Part shown: piece after piece, positions 47,156 to 57,522 of the stretch | Numbering within the stretch: position 1 is the first letter of the stretch | Layout: each line of letters starts with the position of its first letter | DNA from: Ctena decussata | Lineage: Eukaryota > Mollusca > Bivalvia > Lucinida > Lucinidae | Reading direction: 5' to 3' | DNA: 64,000 nucleotides | NCBI GenBank assembly: GCA_963989385.1 | Contig: OZ022506.1 | Location: 64,057,434-64,121,433 of the forward strand | Translations under genes and position numbers: made by a program | The notes under the pieces: generated by a model | What the model was told of the DNA's origin: nothing | Seen by the model: the letters and a program-made list of their open reading frames with translations, nothing else | Database searches by the model: none

Positions 47156-47642
47156 GATGGGAAAGAATAAAAGAAAAGGGCTCACTTCTTATCCACGAAT
47201 TTTGGGCATGACTGGAACCCTGTATTCCCCGGGCTGATTGATAGTTTGTTTTTTGTTCTTTTCTACAAATGTGTTAATTAGAAATGGAATGAAATGACTG
47301 ATTATTTGCATTATACTCAGGATGCAAAAAAAATACAGCGTTCTCAGAAATCATTTTGCTGATATATTTAGAGCTTAAAAACGTGAGAATGTCATTACAA
47401 AATATGACAGATATTATTAGTGGATTTTGGTGCAGATAAGTTTGCATCAAAAAGTCTCATTGACGTCAAACTATGCCTGCTTTTTTGCTCTGTAAAAATG
47501 AGAAGGAAAAAAAAAAAGTCTTAGTTTTTCACATCCTTGTTGTCATGGAAATAACTAAAATAATATCAGAAAAAGTGCTACCCATGAATCAAAGTTAGCT
47601 GTCCACAAAATAGGAGGTTTTTATGATGCTATAGCCAATAAT

Positions 47643-47834
47643 TGAGCCGCGACATGACAAAACCAACAATGTGGTTGTGTGCCCAGCAAAGACTCAGATC
47701 AGCCTGGGCATCCGCCCTGTTTGACCAGACTCTTCGTTAAGTGCTCAAAGAGTAGCTAAGGGCGGATGCCCAGGCTGATCTGCGTCTGCGCTGGGTGCAC
47801 AACCACTTTGTTGGTTTTGTCGTGTCTCGCCTCA
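47643..47834. mobile_element. F-family element, internally deleted
   Basis: TGAGCCGCGACATGACAAAA ... AGAGTAGCTAAGGGCGGATGCCC ... TTTGTCGTGTCTCGCCTCA; about 45 bp shorter than full copies. Confidence 0.8.
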
Positions 47835-48056
47835 GTTTTGTTTGTTTCTAGGGACTGAATGTGAAGAACTAGGATATTGGCATATGTGCCCATTTTAACA
47901 GAAAAAAAAAAGAGAAAAATAAAAGACATTGTCATGCCGTGAGCACATCAGCCAAAGCATTTTCCATCAATGTACAAAAATTCAAATTCCATAAGTGCTA
48001 AGTTGTACATAATCAAATAAAATTCATAATTTATGTTCATCTACATTAAGACAATG

Positions 48057-48423
48057 AAAAAAACTTAGTGAATTCTGACTTAGGTTGGTGAGTGAATTCT
48101 CACTGATAAAATGTAGGTTAATGAAATTCTGACTCGCAATTAATCAAGGTCAGTGAAAACACAAGTATGAATTCTGACTTATGTACTTATAATTTTAAAT
48201 TCAGACTAAAGTCTTGTAGATTAGTGAATACACTAAGTCTTATGAACTCTGACTCCTGTAGTTCAGTGGAAACACTTGTGAATTTTGACTTCTGTATTTC
48301 AGTGAAAATACTTGTGAATTATGAAAACACAAATATGAATTCTGACTTGTATAGATTAATGAAAGTACTTTTAAGTATTTGATTCAGACTTGTAGATCAG
48401 TGTAAACACTTTTAAACTCTAAC
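48057..48423. repeat. Minisatellite, left part
   Basis: GTGAATTCTGACTT ... GTAGTTCAGTGAAAACACTT unit of ~40-45 bp; interrupted by an F element. Confidence 0.78.
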
Positions 48424-48661
48424 TGAGCCGCGACACGACAAAACCTACAAAGTGGTTGTGCGCCCAGCGCAGACTCAGATCAGCCTGGGCATCCGCCCAG
48501 TCTGACCAGAGCCTTCGCTGTCCGCATGGAGGTAGCTTAGACTCTTAGCTACCCTTGGAGCACTTAACAAAGAGTCTGATCAAACTGGGTGGATTCCCAG
48601 GCTGATCTGCGTCTACGGTGGGCACACAACCACATTGTTGGTTTTGTCGTGTCGCGGCTCA
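48424..48661. mobile_element. F-family element, nearly intact, inside a minisatellite
   Basis: Reference copy. TGAGCCGCGACACGACAAAA and TTTTGTCGTGTCGCGGCTCA are perfect ends; two internal stems (CAGCCTGGGCATCCGCCCAG; ACTGGGTGGATTCCCAGG) and a GGAGGTAGCTTAGACTCTTA linker. 238 bp, non-coding. Confidence 0.9.
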
Positions 48662-48800
48662 ATTGCTGTAGTTCAGTGAAAACACTTGTGAATTCTGACA
48701 TCTGCAGGTCAGTGAAAAATTACACTTTTAAATTCTGGCTTCTGTAGTTTAGTGAAAATGCTTGTAAATTAGTGCAAGTCAGTGAAAACAACTATAAATT
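48662..48800. repeat. Minisatellite, right part
   Basis: GCTGTAGTTCAGTGAAAACACTTGTGAATTC continues the unit of 48057-48423. Confidence 0.75.
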
Positions 48801-49307
48801 CCTGCTTATTTAGGGCCCAGTGGAAACTTAAATTCGACTTGTTTCATCATTTATTTTTTTACCCCAATGTTGTGAATTCTGTAATAGTTGGGAATCCTGT
48901 AATCTGAAATTCCTGCCAGTGGTTCAATGTTTTGGCAGCATGGAAGGCAATACGGAAGTGTTTAAGGTTTCAAATCTCAACAGGAAGATGTAAAACTAAT
49001 CATTTTATCAGCCGACCAGCTGTTTTCAAACATGCAGAATTAGAATCATGTTTCTAAATTTGACTTAACCAGGCATGCGATGTTTTAAATTTGAAATTGT
49101 TAGATCTGGTCTACCTCAGTCTGTGCTTGATCTCGGAGCTTGATCTACTTTCGTGCTAAATGGGGTGTGGAACCAGACTGAATTGTTGCTTTTTGCAGTT
49201 ATTGCTTCATGAGTTACGTTTGAAATATAATGAAACTGCTGTAGATTTATTGCATATTTTGATAAATGACTTAAGCCTGCAGTGTATCAAATTGAACAGG
49301 GTCTGTT

Positions 49308-49510
49308 CAGAGCTCTAGATAAGAGGGCGTATTTGATGATAATTAGGGATAATTTTTCTTATTTCTCATTCAAACCATATGTTGTGACCCCTCATCTGAA
49401 CCGTCTCGTTGAGACGGTTCAGATGAGGGGTCACAACATATGTTTTTATGCCGATTTCGCGAAAATTATCCCTAATTATCACCACATACTCCCTCTTATC
49501 TAGAGCTCTG
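49308..49510. mobile_element. A-family hairpin MITE
   Basis: CAGAGCTCTAGATAAGAGGG ... CTCGTTGAG ... ATCTAGAGCTCTG. GTCTGTT flanks both ends (8 bp if the terminal G is counted). Confidence 0.92.
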
Positions 49511-49992
49511 GTCTGTTGTTTAACTATATTCTTTGAGGTTCCGATAGCTTTGTGTCTTTCCCAGGTTGGCCAAAATGATGTCAACATTATTTCAGAATAG
49601 TAACATTGCTGTGTAGTGCTTTTCCCTGGCATTTACAGTACATCAAGCGATACATATTTTTCTTTCTTTGTGTTGTCTATCCATGCCCATGCATTCCTCT
49701 GTCTGTCCATCCATTTGTCTGTCCATAACATCTGACCATAAACTTCAGTGTTAAGTTTGTATATTTGCTTCAGTAGGCAGTGGCACTGACCAGAGTTGTA
49801 AATGAGCCACTGCTCACTTGCTATAGGTGCGTAAAACCTTATCACTCACAAATCGACACTCACTCCACTCACTCACTCAGAAAGTCAGAGTCCAAGTGGC
49901 TAGGGGTCCAAGTATTTCAGGTGACAGTGAATCTAACTCAAGTGACAAATTCCAGTGTCAAGGTCACTAATTTTCCTCACTTTATTTTTCAG

Positions 49993-50079
49993 CAGTTTTA
50001 CCACCAAGTCCAGCAGACAGCGACAGTGGTGTGTCAAGTGACCTTGAATCTAGCTCAGACGACAAGTTACGGTTACAAG
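49993..50079 (+). CDS. Exon 3 of the putative E74-like factor, carrying the PPSPADSDSGVSSD block
   Basis: The exon is 87 nt (29 codons), phase 1-1, with donor GTAATA at 50080. It encodes AVLPPSPADSDSGVSSD followed by an acidic Ser-rich tail (LESSSDD) and KLRLQ. This is the segment on which the E74 comparison rests, and it carries SP and SD sites typical of phosphorylated, degron-like regions. The acceptor is a tandem NAGNAG: TTTCAGCAG allows the exon to begin at 49993 or 49996, adding or dropping one Ala without changing frame. A repeat-derived MITE begins about 52 bp after the donor. Confidence 0.78.
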
Positions 50080-50130
50080 GTAATATATTAGACAGCAATG
50101 TGAAAGACACTGGTTTCACTTTTCCGTAAT

Positions 50131-50355
50131 GACCCTAAATACATGTACATGTATTCGGACAGACAGGTCTGAGCAAACATTGTAGACCCAGATCAAACTG
50201 CTCCTGAAGGAGCAGTTTGTTCAGGGTCTACAACATTTGCCATTCACCTAGCATCATTTGGATGCGTTAATGTATGTAAAATCTACTTTCTAAATTTCCA
50301 AACAACAATTATCCGACTTTCGGATGTCCAAAATTTTAGTATCATTACGGTATGT
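50131..50355. mobile_element. TIR MITE with C hairpin at its centre
   Basis: GTAATGACCCTAAATAC and ...AAAATTTTAGTATCATTAC as ends; CGGACAGACAGGTC and GACTTTCGGATGTCC as subterminal pair; C stem with GCTCCTGAAGGAGC at 50172-50240. Confidence 0.75.
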
Positions 50356-50699
50356 ATCTATTTAGCGATGATACTGCATTGTATTTTATGGATAAAGAAA
50401 GAAAAATGAAAGAGATAAAAAAAAAAGAAAACAGCATAATCACCCATATCGTGTGATTGCAACATCGAGGTTGAGGTGGAAACTAATAGTCAGCGGAGCC
50501 AGAGGTTGGTGTTTCTTGCAGAACAAGGTCAACATCATAACTTAAGCATTGACTGAGGATCGCAGCAAATACCACACTTTAAAGAAAAATTGGTATTCAC
50601 CTTTGGTTAATTTTTGGTCCATGGTTAATGTGGTCATTTATTATCCCCCGACCGAAAGGTTCGGGCCGAAAGGTTCGGGGGATATAGCGATGAGCCTGG

Positions 50700-50750
50700 C
50701 GTCCGTCCGTCCGTCCGTCCGTCCGTCTGTCCGTCCGTCCGTCCGTCCGT
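50700..50750. repeat. (CCGT)n microsatellite
   Basis: About 12 copies of the tetranucleotide, one CTGT variant. Confidence 0.95.
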
Positions 50751-50752
50751 AA

Positions 50753-51650
50753 ACACTTTCTTGTCCGCTCTTTATCTTGAATACCCTTTGGAATATTTTC
50801 ATGATACTTCACAGTTATGTAGAACAGGTCATGACGATGTGTCGCGAACAAGAATGGTAACTCTTGCTATTGTACTTTTTGAATTATCTCCCCTTTGGTG
50901 ATTTTTTGGCAGATTCGTGTCCGCTCTGTATCTTGAATACCCTTTGGAATATTTTCATGATACTTCACAGTTATGTAGAACAGGTCATGACGATGTGTCG
51001 CGAACAAGAATGACAACTCTTGCTTTCTTACTTTTTGAGTTATTTCCCCTTGATAGTTTTAGGTGTGCTTTTTGGCAGATTCGTGTCCGCTCTATAACTT
51101 GAATACCTTTTGGAATATTTTCATGATACTTCACAGATATGTAGAACAGGTCATGATGATGTGTCTTGAACAAGAATGACAACTCCTGCTTTCTTAATTT
51201 TGGAGTTATTTCCCCTTGATCATTTTAGGTATGATTTCGTGTCCGCTCTATAACTTGAATACCTTTTGGAATATTTTCATGATACTTCACAGATATGTAG
51301 AGCAGGTCATGATGATGTGTCTTGAACAAGAATGACAACTCCTGCTTTCTTACTTTTTGAGTTATTTCCCCTTGATGGTTTTAGGTGTGATTTCGTGTCC
51401 GCTCTATAACTTGAATACCTTCTGGAATATTTTCATGATACTTCACAGATATGTAGAACAGGTCATGATGATGTGTCGCGAACAAGAATGACAACTCTTG
51501 CTTTCTTACTTTTGGAGTAATTTCCCTTTGATGATTTTAGGTGTCCGCTTCATAGCTTGAATACCTTTTGAAATATTTTCATGATACTTCACACATATGC
51601 AGAACAGGTCATGACAATTTGTCTCATACATGAATGATAACTCTTGCTTT
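50753..51650. repeat. Tandem array, ~155-bp unit, 5-6 copies
   Basis: GTGTCCGCTCTATAACTTGA begins units near 50763, 50928, 51085, 51240, 51396 and 51541; each contains ATATTTTCATGATACTTCAC and AGAACAGGTCATGA. Confidence 0.9.
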
Positions 51651-51844
51651 TATACTTTGTGAGTTATTTCCCTTTGGTAGTTTCAGCTGCTGTTTGAGTC
51701 TCTGCTCCATATCTGTATAACCCTTGCCAGCTCCAGAATTTGAATAACCGTGTACCTTCTAGAATATAATGATGATGCTGTGATATCTTATCAGTGTTCC
51801 TAACTCTCTCTGACCCCTCCACATTCCCGTGCCCCCTCCCGCAA

Positions 51845-51891
51845 CCCCCCCCCCTCCCCCCCCCCCCCCAAAAAAAAAAAAAAAAAAAAAA
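51845..51891 (+). repeat. C10-T-C14-A22 homopolymer tract
   Basis: A pure C tract passes directly into a pure A tract; i-motif/G-quadruplex capable and prone to length change. Confidence 0.9.
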
Positions 51892-52271
51892 TTTAAGGTT
51901 TTCCAGATTAGGATTCTTTGTCCAAATTCACTTACTAGAGAGCTCAAAATTAGGTTTGTAGGGCTTGTACTTAAGAAGTTATTCACACATTTTGAAAGTT
52001 GAATGTATCGTATACTATACATTTGTGTATATGGTGGCTGTTTGAGATATTACTTCGTTTTAACAGTAAAGCATACTGTTTTAGTCTGAGTGTTGGATAA
52101 TCATGCATCTGTTAAAAGTTAATGTCAATCAGAAGCATAAAAGAACGACAATATATTACTAATATGTGTTTTGAAGTGCACCCTTTTTACCAAGGCCCAT
52201 TGGGGTCTTCGGTCGGGGGATTTGCCATCTCTTCTGATGGCTATTTTCTTGCTCCTTTATGGTACATGAAC

Positions 52272-52475
52272 CAGAGCTCCAGATAAGAAAGGGTAACAAG
52301 GATAATTAAGGGATAATTTTCTATATTTCTCCATAAAAACATAAGTTGTGACCCCCCATTAGAACCGTCTCGTCGAGACGGTTCTAATGAGGGGTCACAA
52401 CATATGTTTTCGTTGAGAAATAAGAAAAATTATCTTTTGAGTTATCCTCAATACCCCCTCTTATCTAGAGCACTG
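52272..52475. mobile_element. A-family variant hairpin
   Basis: CAGAGCTCCAGATAAGAAAG ... ATTAGAACCGTCTCGTCGAG ... CTAGAGCACTG. ATGAAC flanks both ends. Confidence 0.9.
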
Positions 52476-52587
52476 ATGAACTGACACAAGATCACAAAGT
52501 TGCACAGACTGGTGGTGCTGATGTGGGCTCAAGAGCAGGTCCATTTTGAAAACCTTCTTTGATGCACTGACTTTAGGCATAATTTAA

Positions 52588-52665
52588 AAGATTGAATGGA
52601 TTGGAATGGAATGGAGGGGATAACACTTCCATTCCAATACCATTTCATTCAATTCTTTTCTGTTC
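52588..52665. repeat. GGAAT-rich inverted repeat
   Basis: GATTGAATGGATTGGAATGG pairs with CCATTCCAATACCATTTCAT...CAATTC. Confidence 0.65.
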
Positions 52666-52677
52666 CACCACCAGTAC

Positions 52678-52880
52678 CAGAGCCCTAGATAAGAGGGAGT
52701 ATTTGGTGATAATTAGGGATAATTTTTGTTAAATCTGGATAAAAACGTATGTTGTGACCCCTCATCTGAACCGTCTCGACGAGACGGTTCAGATGAGGGG
52801 TCACAACATATGGTTTCATTGAGAAATAAAGAAAATTATCCCTCAATTATCATCAAATACCCCTCTTAGCTAGTGCTCTG
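52678..52880. mobile_element. A-family hairpin MITE, 117 bp before exon 4
   Basis: CAGAGCCCTAGATAAGAGGG ... CTCGACGAG ... GCTAGTGCTCTG. CAGTAC flanks both ends. Confidence 0.9.
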
Positions 52881-52997
52881 CAGTACAGAGGAATTTACAA
52901 GAAGACATTTGCTTCTTCTCGGCCAGAGGAGCAGAGAATTTAGATGAACAAAAAATAAGAAAGAAAAATGGTGATGAATGTGTCTTTATACTTTCAG

Positions 52998-53141
52998 GCT
53001 TTTATTTGAATCCTCATCATTCTACAGTACGTGGTACTTCTCCAAGTGGTGCTTACTTACAGCCATACTCACATCCCCCACCCGCTCATCAGCCATTGCC
53101 CGCACACTTCAACACAGCCACACATGTTGCTATGCGACCAG
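52998..53141 (+). CDS. Exon 4 of the putative E74-like factor
   Basis: The exon is 144 nt (48 codons), phase 1-1. Acceptor CTTTCAG is at 52991-52997 and donor GTATGT at 53142. It encodes a low-complexity Tyr/His/Pro region: FYLNPHHSTVRG, then AYLQPYSHPPPAHQPLPAHF, ending HVAMRP. Aromatic and Pro-rich composition of this kind is common in activation or condensate-forming segments; no folded domain is recognised. The 3' end of the exon with its donor is repeated several times in the following intron. Reading past the donor reaches a TGA at 53159. Confidence 0.75.
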
Positions 53142-53375
53142 GTATGTTTATCTCTCATTGAACCACTCATATTGCTATGAGACCATGTGAGCTTGGTCTC
53201 ATTATCTCACATGTGAGTTTATTCTCATGAACTGACACATGTTGCTATGCCACTAGGTAAGTTTATTTCTCATTTAGACATAGACTCATATATATTGCTA
53301 TGTGACCATATGAGTACATTCTCATTTACCCACACATGTTGCTATGTGACCAGATTAGTTTATTATCAGATTGAA
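53118..53375 (+). repeat. Tandem copies of the exon-4 3' end and donor
   Basis: CACACATGTTGCTATGCGAC + CAGGTATGTTTATCTCTCATT is followed by four drifted copies about 45-75 bp apart. The third copy contains CTAGGTAAGTTT at 53254, a better donor match than the authentic one. Confidence 0.75.
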
Positions 53376-54028
53376 AGCACATAACCAGTTTGATAAAGTC
53401 ATAAATTTAGATGGAACTAATTTGATAAAGTCATTAATTTTAGATCCGGAAGCATAGGGGTGCTTGTTCATGTGCACATTATCATTGCTTTCTCACAGTA
53501 CTTCTCTATTGTTGCCAGAATGTTAAAAAATGTCTCTTTACCGGAAAATGACCCAAAATTCTGACCAGGATTTCTCTTAACCTTTTTTCACTTCTACAGT
53601 CATATATGGATATTAAACTGTGAGGGTTATGTACTTACCGGTAACCTAATTTATAGGTCAGTAACACAAAAGTTAATTTATTATTTCACCATGGCCTAAT
53701 TATTTTACTTCTCAGTTTCTTATGTTCCCCAAGAGACAAAATTGTAAAAGCTTTTTTTCAGAGACAATAGTCTGAAGCCTTTTTGCAAGAAACTAGTGGA
53801 GTAATTTGATATATAATTCTTGGCCCAGTTGTAACTACATTAGATTAAAGAAGACGTAAGTCAAGGTTACATGACATAAAATCAAGTATACATGTGTACT
53901 GAGTTGGTTCCCCTGAAAAATAATCCCTCCACAGTAAGCCAGTCCCATTCCCACTACCACACACACACACTAGAACCACACCCTCAATACCACCACCACC
54001 CCTGCCACAAACAGGTACATGCCAATAA

Positions 54029-54269
54029 ATGAGACAGGAACACAACAAAACCAACAAAGTGGCTTTAGCACCAAGCGAAGACTTAGATCAGCCTGGGCAT
54101 CTGCCCAGTCTGATCAGAGTCTTTGCTGTCCCATGGAGCTAGCTTAGAGCCATAGCTGTCCGTAAAGCACACAGCAAAGACTCTGGTAAGACTGGGTGGC
54201 TGCCCAGGCTAACGTGAGTCTTTGATGGGCTCACATGCCACTTGGTTGGTTTTGTTAAGTCGCAGCTCA
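54029..54269. mobile_element. F-family element, first of a tandem pair
   Basis: ATGAGACAGGAACACAACAA ... TTGTTAAGTCGCAGCTCA; decayed at both ends. Confidence 0.8.
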
Positions 54270-54276
54270 AATAATT

Positions 54277-54514
54277 TGAGCCGCGACTCGACAAATCCAA
54301 CAAAGTGGTTAAGTGCCCAGCGAAGACTCAGATCAGCCTGGGCATCCGCCCAGTCTTGTCAGTCTTCACTTTGCCCTTAAAGGGTAGCCAAGGGTCTTAA
54401 GCTATCGCCATGCAGACAGCAAAGACTCTGATCAGAATGGGCAGATGCCCAGGCTGATCTGAGTCTTTGCTGGGCGCACATGCCACTTAATTAGTTTTCT
54501 CATGTGGCGGCTCA
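54277..54514. mobile_element. F-family element, second of a tandem pair
   Basis: TGAGCCGCGACTCGACAAAT ... GTTTTCTCATGTGGCGGCTCA; separated from the first copy by about 7 bp. Confidence 0.82.
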
Positions 54515-55167
54515 TTAAAACTGCTCAAAACACAATTTCAGACATTCATGAGAATGAACTCACCAATTCTGATAAAATACTCAACATGTGGATGAAAGAG
54601 CAAAATTTATCATCAAGGAATTATTAAATACTAATCTAAGCTCACAACAGATCTTTGGTGGATTAAATCAGACACCTTCAACAAAATGAGCAAAAATGAT
54701 CAAGTGATTTTCGGAAAGGCTTTGAAAGTGTTTGTGAGCTTTGTACAATTTGTGAAAATATTATTGCAAAATTATCAGCATTATGCTAATTTACACTTGA
54801 ACAAATTCTCTTTCTCTTTGGCTTCTATTAGGGTTGCTTAAGATGTCATCTTTGAATTGTTTCCTGTTGGTACTGGGGCATGAGAAAATATATGTGAAAC
54901 AGTGATCCAGTAGAATACAAAACAGTAATGCTGATTGTCAATGAACATAAGTAAATTCATGTGAAAAAAAAGAGAGAGAATTCTTGCGAATGTTTATTTT
55001 TTTACACCAAAGGCAGCAGTGCAATTACTTGTCATTTGCTAACTTTGACTTAGTTATTCCAGTGAAGTACTTACCAGTCTGCTGGATGGGCTGCACTGGC
55101 TGATGGGATCCTTGATTACATTGTGTTGGGCACTGTTACCAGTGGTTAATGTTTTCATAAACATTTT

Positions 55168-55240
55168 AGCACTTAAAACACCAGTGATGAAAACACTGAA
55201 TTTTCAAACAGCATAAATCCTGATGAGGTGGCTCATTATG
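55168..55240. mobile_element. D-family MITE truncated mid-stem
   Basis: TAGCACTTAAAACACCAGTGATG ... TTCAAACAGCATAAATCCTG ... GAGGTGGCTCATTATGA stops at the tip of its hairpin, where the next element begins. Confidence 0.72.
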
Positions 55241-55389
55241 AATCACGCGGACAGTCTCGGCAGGAAGCCATTTTTCGAGGACAGTAGTCTCTGCAGGAAG
55301 CAAGAGTTTGCGGACAGTCGGTGGAAGCCAAATATGATGTACAGTCTCTGCAGGAAGCGAAAATCAGCGGAATCGATTATACCCTGTGT
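55241..55389. mobile_element. Right half of the 5432-type palindromic element
   Basis: ATCACGCGGACAGTCTCGGC ... GCGGAATCGATTATACCCTGTG matches 5622-5764 with small deletions; the left arm is absent. Confidence 0.8.
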
Positions 55390-55410
55390 TGAGGGTTACT
55401 GCATTATAAC

Positions 55411-55641
55411 TGAGCCACAACACAACAAAACCAGCAAAGTGGCATATATGCTCAAGGAAGACTCAGATCAGCCTGGGCATACACCCAGTCTGAACAAAGT
55501 CTTTGCTGTCGGCTTGGAGGTAGCTTCGAGTTAGACCCTAAGCTACCCTCATAGCATACAGCAAAGACTCGGATCAAACTGGGCGGCTGCCCAGGCTGAT
55601 CTGTGTCTTCCTTGGCGTGAATGCTGTCGTGTCGCCACTCA
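55411..55641. mobile_element. F-family element
   Basis: TGAGCCACAACACAACAAAA ... GGGCGGCTGCCCAGGCTGAT ... TGTCGTGTCGCCACTCA; the TTGGTTTT block near the right end is lost. Confidence 0.8.
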
Positions 55642-56179
55642 TTTAGGTACACTTGGTACCTCTGATATCTTGGTCTGTGCTCTTTAACTGTTTTTGCCTA
55701 GACATTTACTACAAATATGGTAATTCGGATGAACTTATGCATTTTTATAAGCTACCTTAAAGTGATGAGCTAATGTAATTATGACATTAGCAATATGTAA
55801 GGTAGTCCATATTGCTGCTTCTGCATAATTGGCACAGGTTTAGTCGGGTCCCTGCTGGGGTTTATGACAGCGGAGGTGATTATGGGCCCCAGGGATACAA
55901 CATTAAAATGTTGGAGAGCATTTTGGTACATACTCGGCATGACTTTGTACTCTACACATCTTACATGGTGACTTATCTGTATATGAAGGTCTTATTCCCG
56001 TGGAAGCTTCAGAAAAGGGGAGACTTTGATGGTTATATTCCATTATAAAAAAATCTGTTGATTGTGCTATGCATTAGAATGGACTCAGTGCTGTAGTGCT
56101 AATGAGCAAATGGTATTTGCACAAACTGAGCTAAGTCCTTACTGTCAGGAGCAGGGATTGCCAAATAATGGTTTATGCT

Positions 56180-56315
56180 CTGTGCTACCAATCCAGGGTT
56201 CACAGATTCAATATTCGCTCCTCCAGTATTTCAGATGAGATTTTCTACTGAGGGCCCCGTCTCCTAATGACTTGTTTGTTGGGTGGACATTAAAATTCAC
56301 TCACTCAGTCACTCC
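56180..56315 (+). mobile_element. SINE fragment, same family as 40270
   Basis: CTACCAATCCAGGGTTCACAGATTC ... GTTTGTTGGGTGGACATTAA ... TTCACTCACTCAGTCACTCC. Confidence 0.5.
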
Positions 56316-57247
56316 ATTTTGCTATTTAACAGTTTTATGAAGTATCTTATGACTTCAAATTTAATAATATTTGCATGAATCAAGCCAAAAAGATATTCTT
56401 TTCTTTTCTTCAGAAAAAAATTAGTAATACATATTGTATGGTGATACATATTGTTTGGTCTTTCTGGGAGAAAAATGACATCATAGCGGGGTCACAAATA
56501 GAAGACACCCAGATAATTAAAGCCTACATTCTCAACTCCTAGATCTCAATTTAGACTGATTTCTCAAGTTTAAAGGTAGGTTCCTGTACTTTGGAATGCA
56601 TCATAATTTTGATCATCTTTCATCCAAGTTGTTGGAAAGCACTTACAAAAAGGGAATGAATAAGCTTCACTTAAAAGAGTAAATCAAAATATTATTAGAA
56701 AAGTTGTTTTGCAAGGGATTTCCTAACTCTGCTTCGCACACCAGTTAGTGCTATTTTTAGTTCGCGCCCAAAATAGATAACGTTAGCTGACGTCATGCTG
56801 CATTGCATTTTGGGATAGTTTTAACCCATCTGCCATGCCAGGACCTCTAGGAGAGCTCATGGCATGAGAAAATTTACTTTGGGAGAATGGCATCAGAAAT
56901 TGCGCACTTATAGACATATAACACATCTATATTTAGAACTGGAATTCCAATGAAGGAAAATAAACCAAAAGAGAAAACGACTGTTTTCTTCAACATCTGA
57001 CAAATTTCTCAGTAGCAACAGATTCAGAAAAACAAGAGAATTCAATACTACCCAGAAAAAAGGCGAAATTATTTTGTGAACATAATTGTTATCGCTAGTC
57101 CAGGAACCTACCTTTAATAAACAGGAGTTACTGAAACAAAAATCAACATTTTCACTGTATTATACCAGTAGCTTGTCCATTTATACAACAGACTCTTGGA
57201 ATATGGATTTTTGTCTGTGAGCAGAATGGCCATTTGTAATTCTGTCA

Positions 57248-57311
57248 GCAAACAGTGTAGACCTAGATTAGATCAATGAGGAGCAGTCTGATCTGGGTCT
57301 GCACTGTTTGC
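57248..57311. mobile_element. C-family hairpin, left tip decayed
   Basis: GCAAACAGTGTAGACCTAGA ... ATGAGGAGCAGTC ... TCTGGGTCTGCACTGTTTGC. Confidence 0.75.
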
Positions 57312-57456
57312 ACAGGCATCTCTGTCCAAATACTTATGGTAATTTTGGTATGATGTACCTCATTTGTGCCCAGTGATGAGCTGCATGTACTTTTGTCATC
57401 ATTGTATCATGAAGTGAGGTGCTCACTAGGAAAAAGTTCTGTTGGACATTATATTA

Positions 57457-57522
57457 ACAGCAAAAGGTTCAGATCAGCCTGCACACCAGTGCAGTCTGAT
57501 CAGAGCCTTCTGTGTTCACATA
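57457..57522. mobile_element. C-related hairpin, CTGCACACCAGTGCAG tip
   Basis: AACAGCAAAAGGTTCAGATCAGC ... GTCTGATCAGAGCCTTCTGTGTT. Confidence 0.62.

Larger units (their letters stand above)
39895..49992 (+). other. Intron 2 (10.1 kb)
   Basis: Runs from GTAAGC to TTTCAG. It contains six A-family hairpins, SINE pieces and the 48.1-48.8 kb minisatellite. A D-type end fragment lies at about 39920-39959, just after exon 2. 46400-47085 and 49511-49990 show nothing I can name. Confidence 0.65.
50643..52220. mobile_element. TIR element built around satellite DNA, 1.58 kb
   Basis: TCCCCCGACCGAA at the left and TTCGGTCGGGGGA at the right are perfect terminal repeats. GACCGAAAGGTTCGGG is repeated just inside the left end. 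The body is a CCGT run, ~155-bp tandem repeats and a C/A homopolymer. No transposase is seen; no clear target duplication. Confidence 0.7.
50080..52997 (+). other. Intron 3 (2.9 kb), almost entirely mobile DNA
   Basis: Runs from GTAATA to TTTCAG. It is made of one C-containing MITE, one 1.58 kb TIR/satellite element, two A hairpins and a short inverted repeat, with little other sequence. Confidence 0.65.

Noticed and set aside
49282..49632. ORFs across A elements with similar peptides at several sites
   Set aside because: The similarity comes from the shared hairpin DNA; both strands give ORFs and none is conserved as protein.
50549..50752. ORF ending in repeated SVRP residues
   Set aside because: Product of the (CCGT)n microsatellite.
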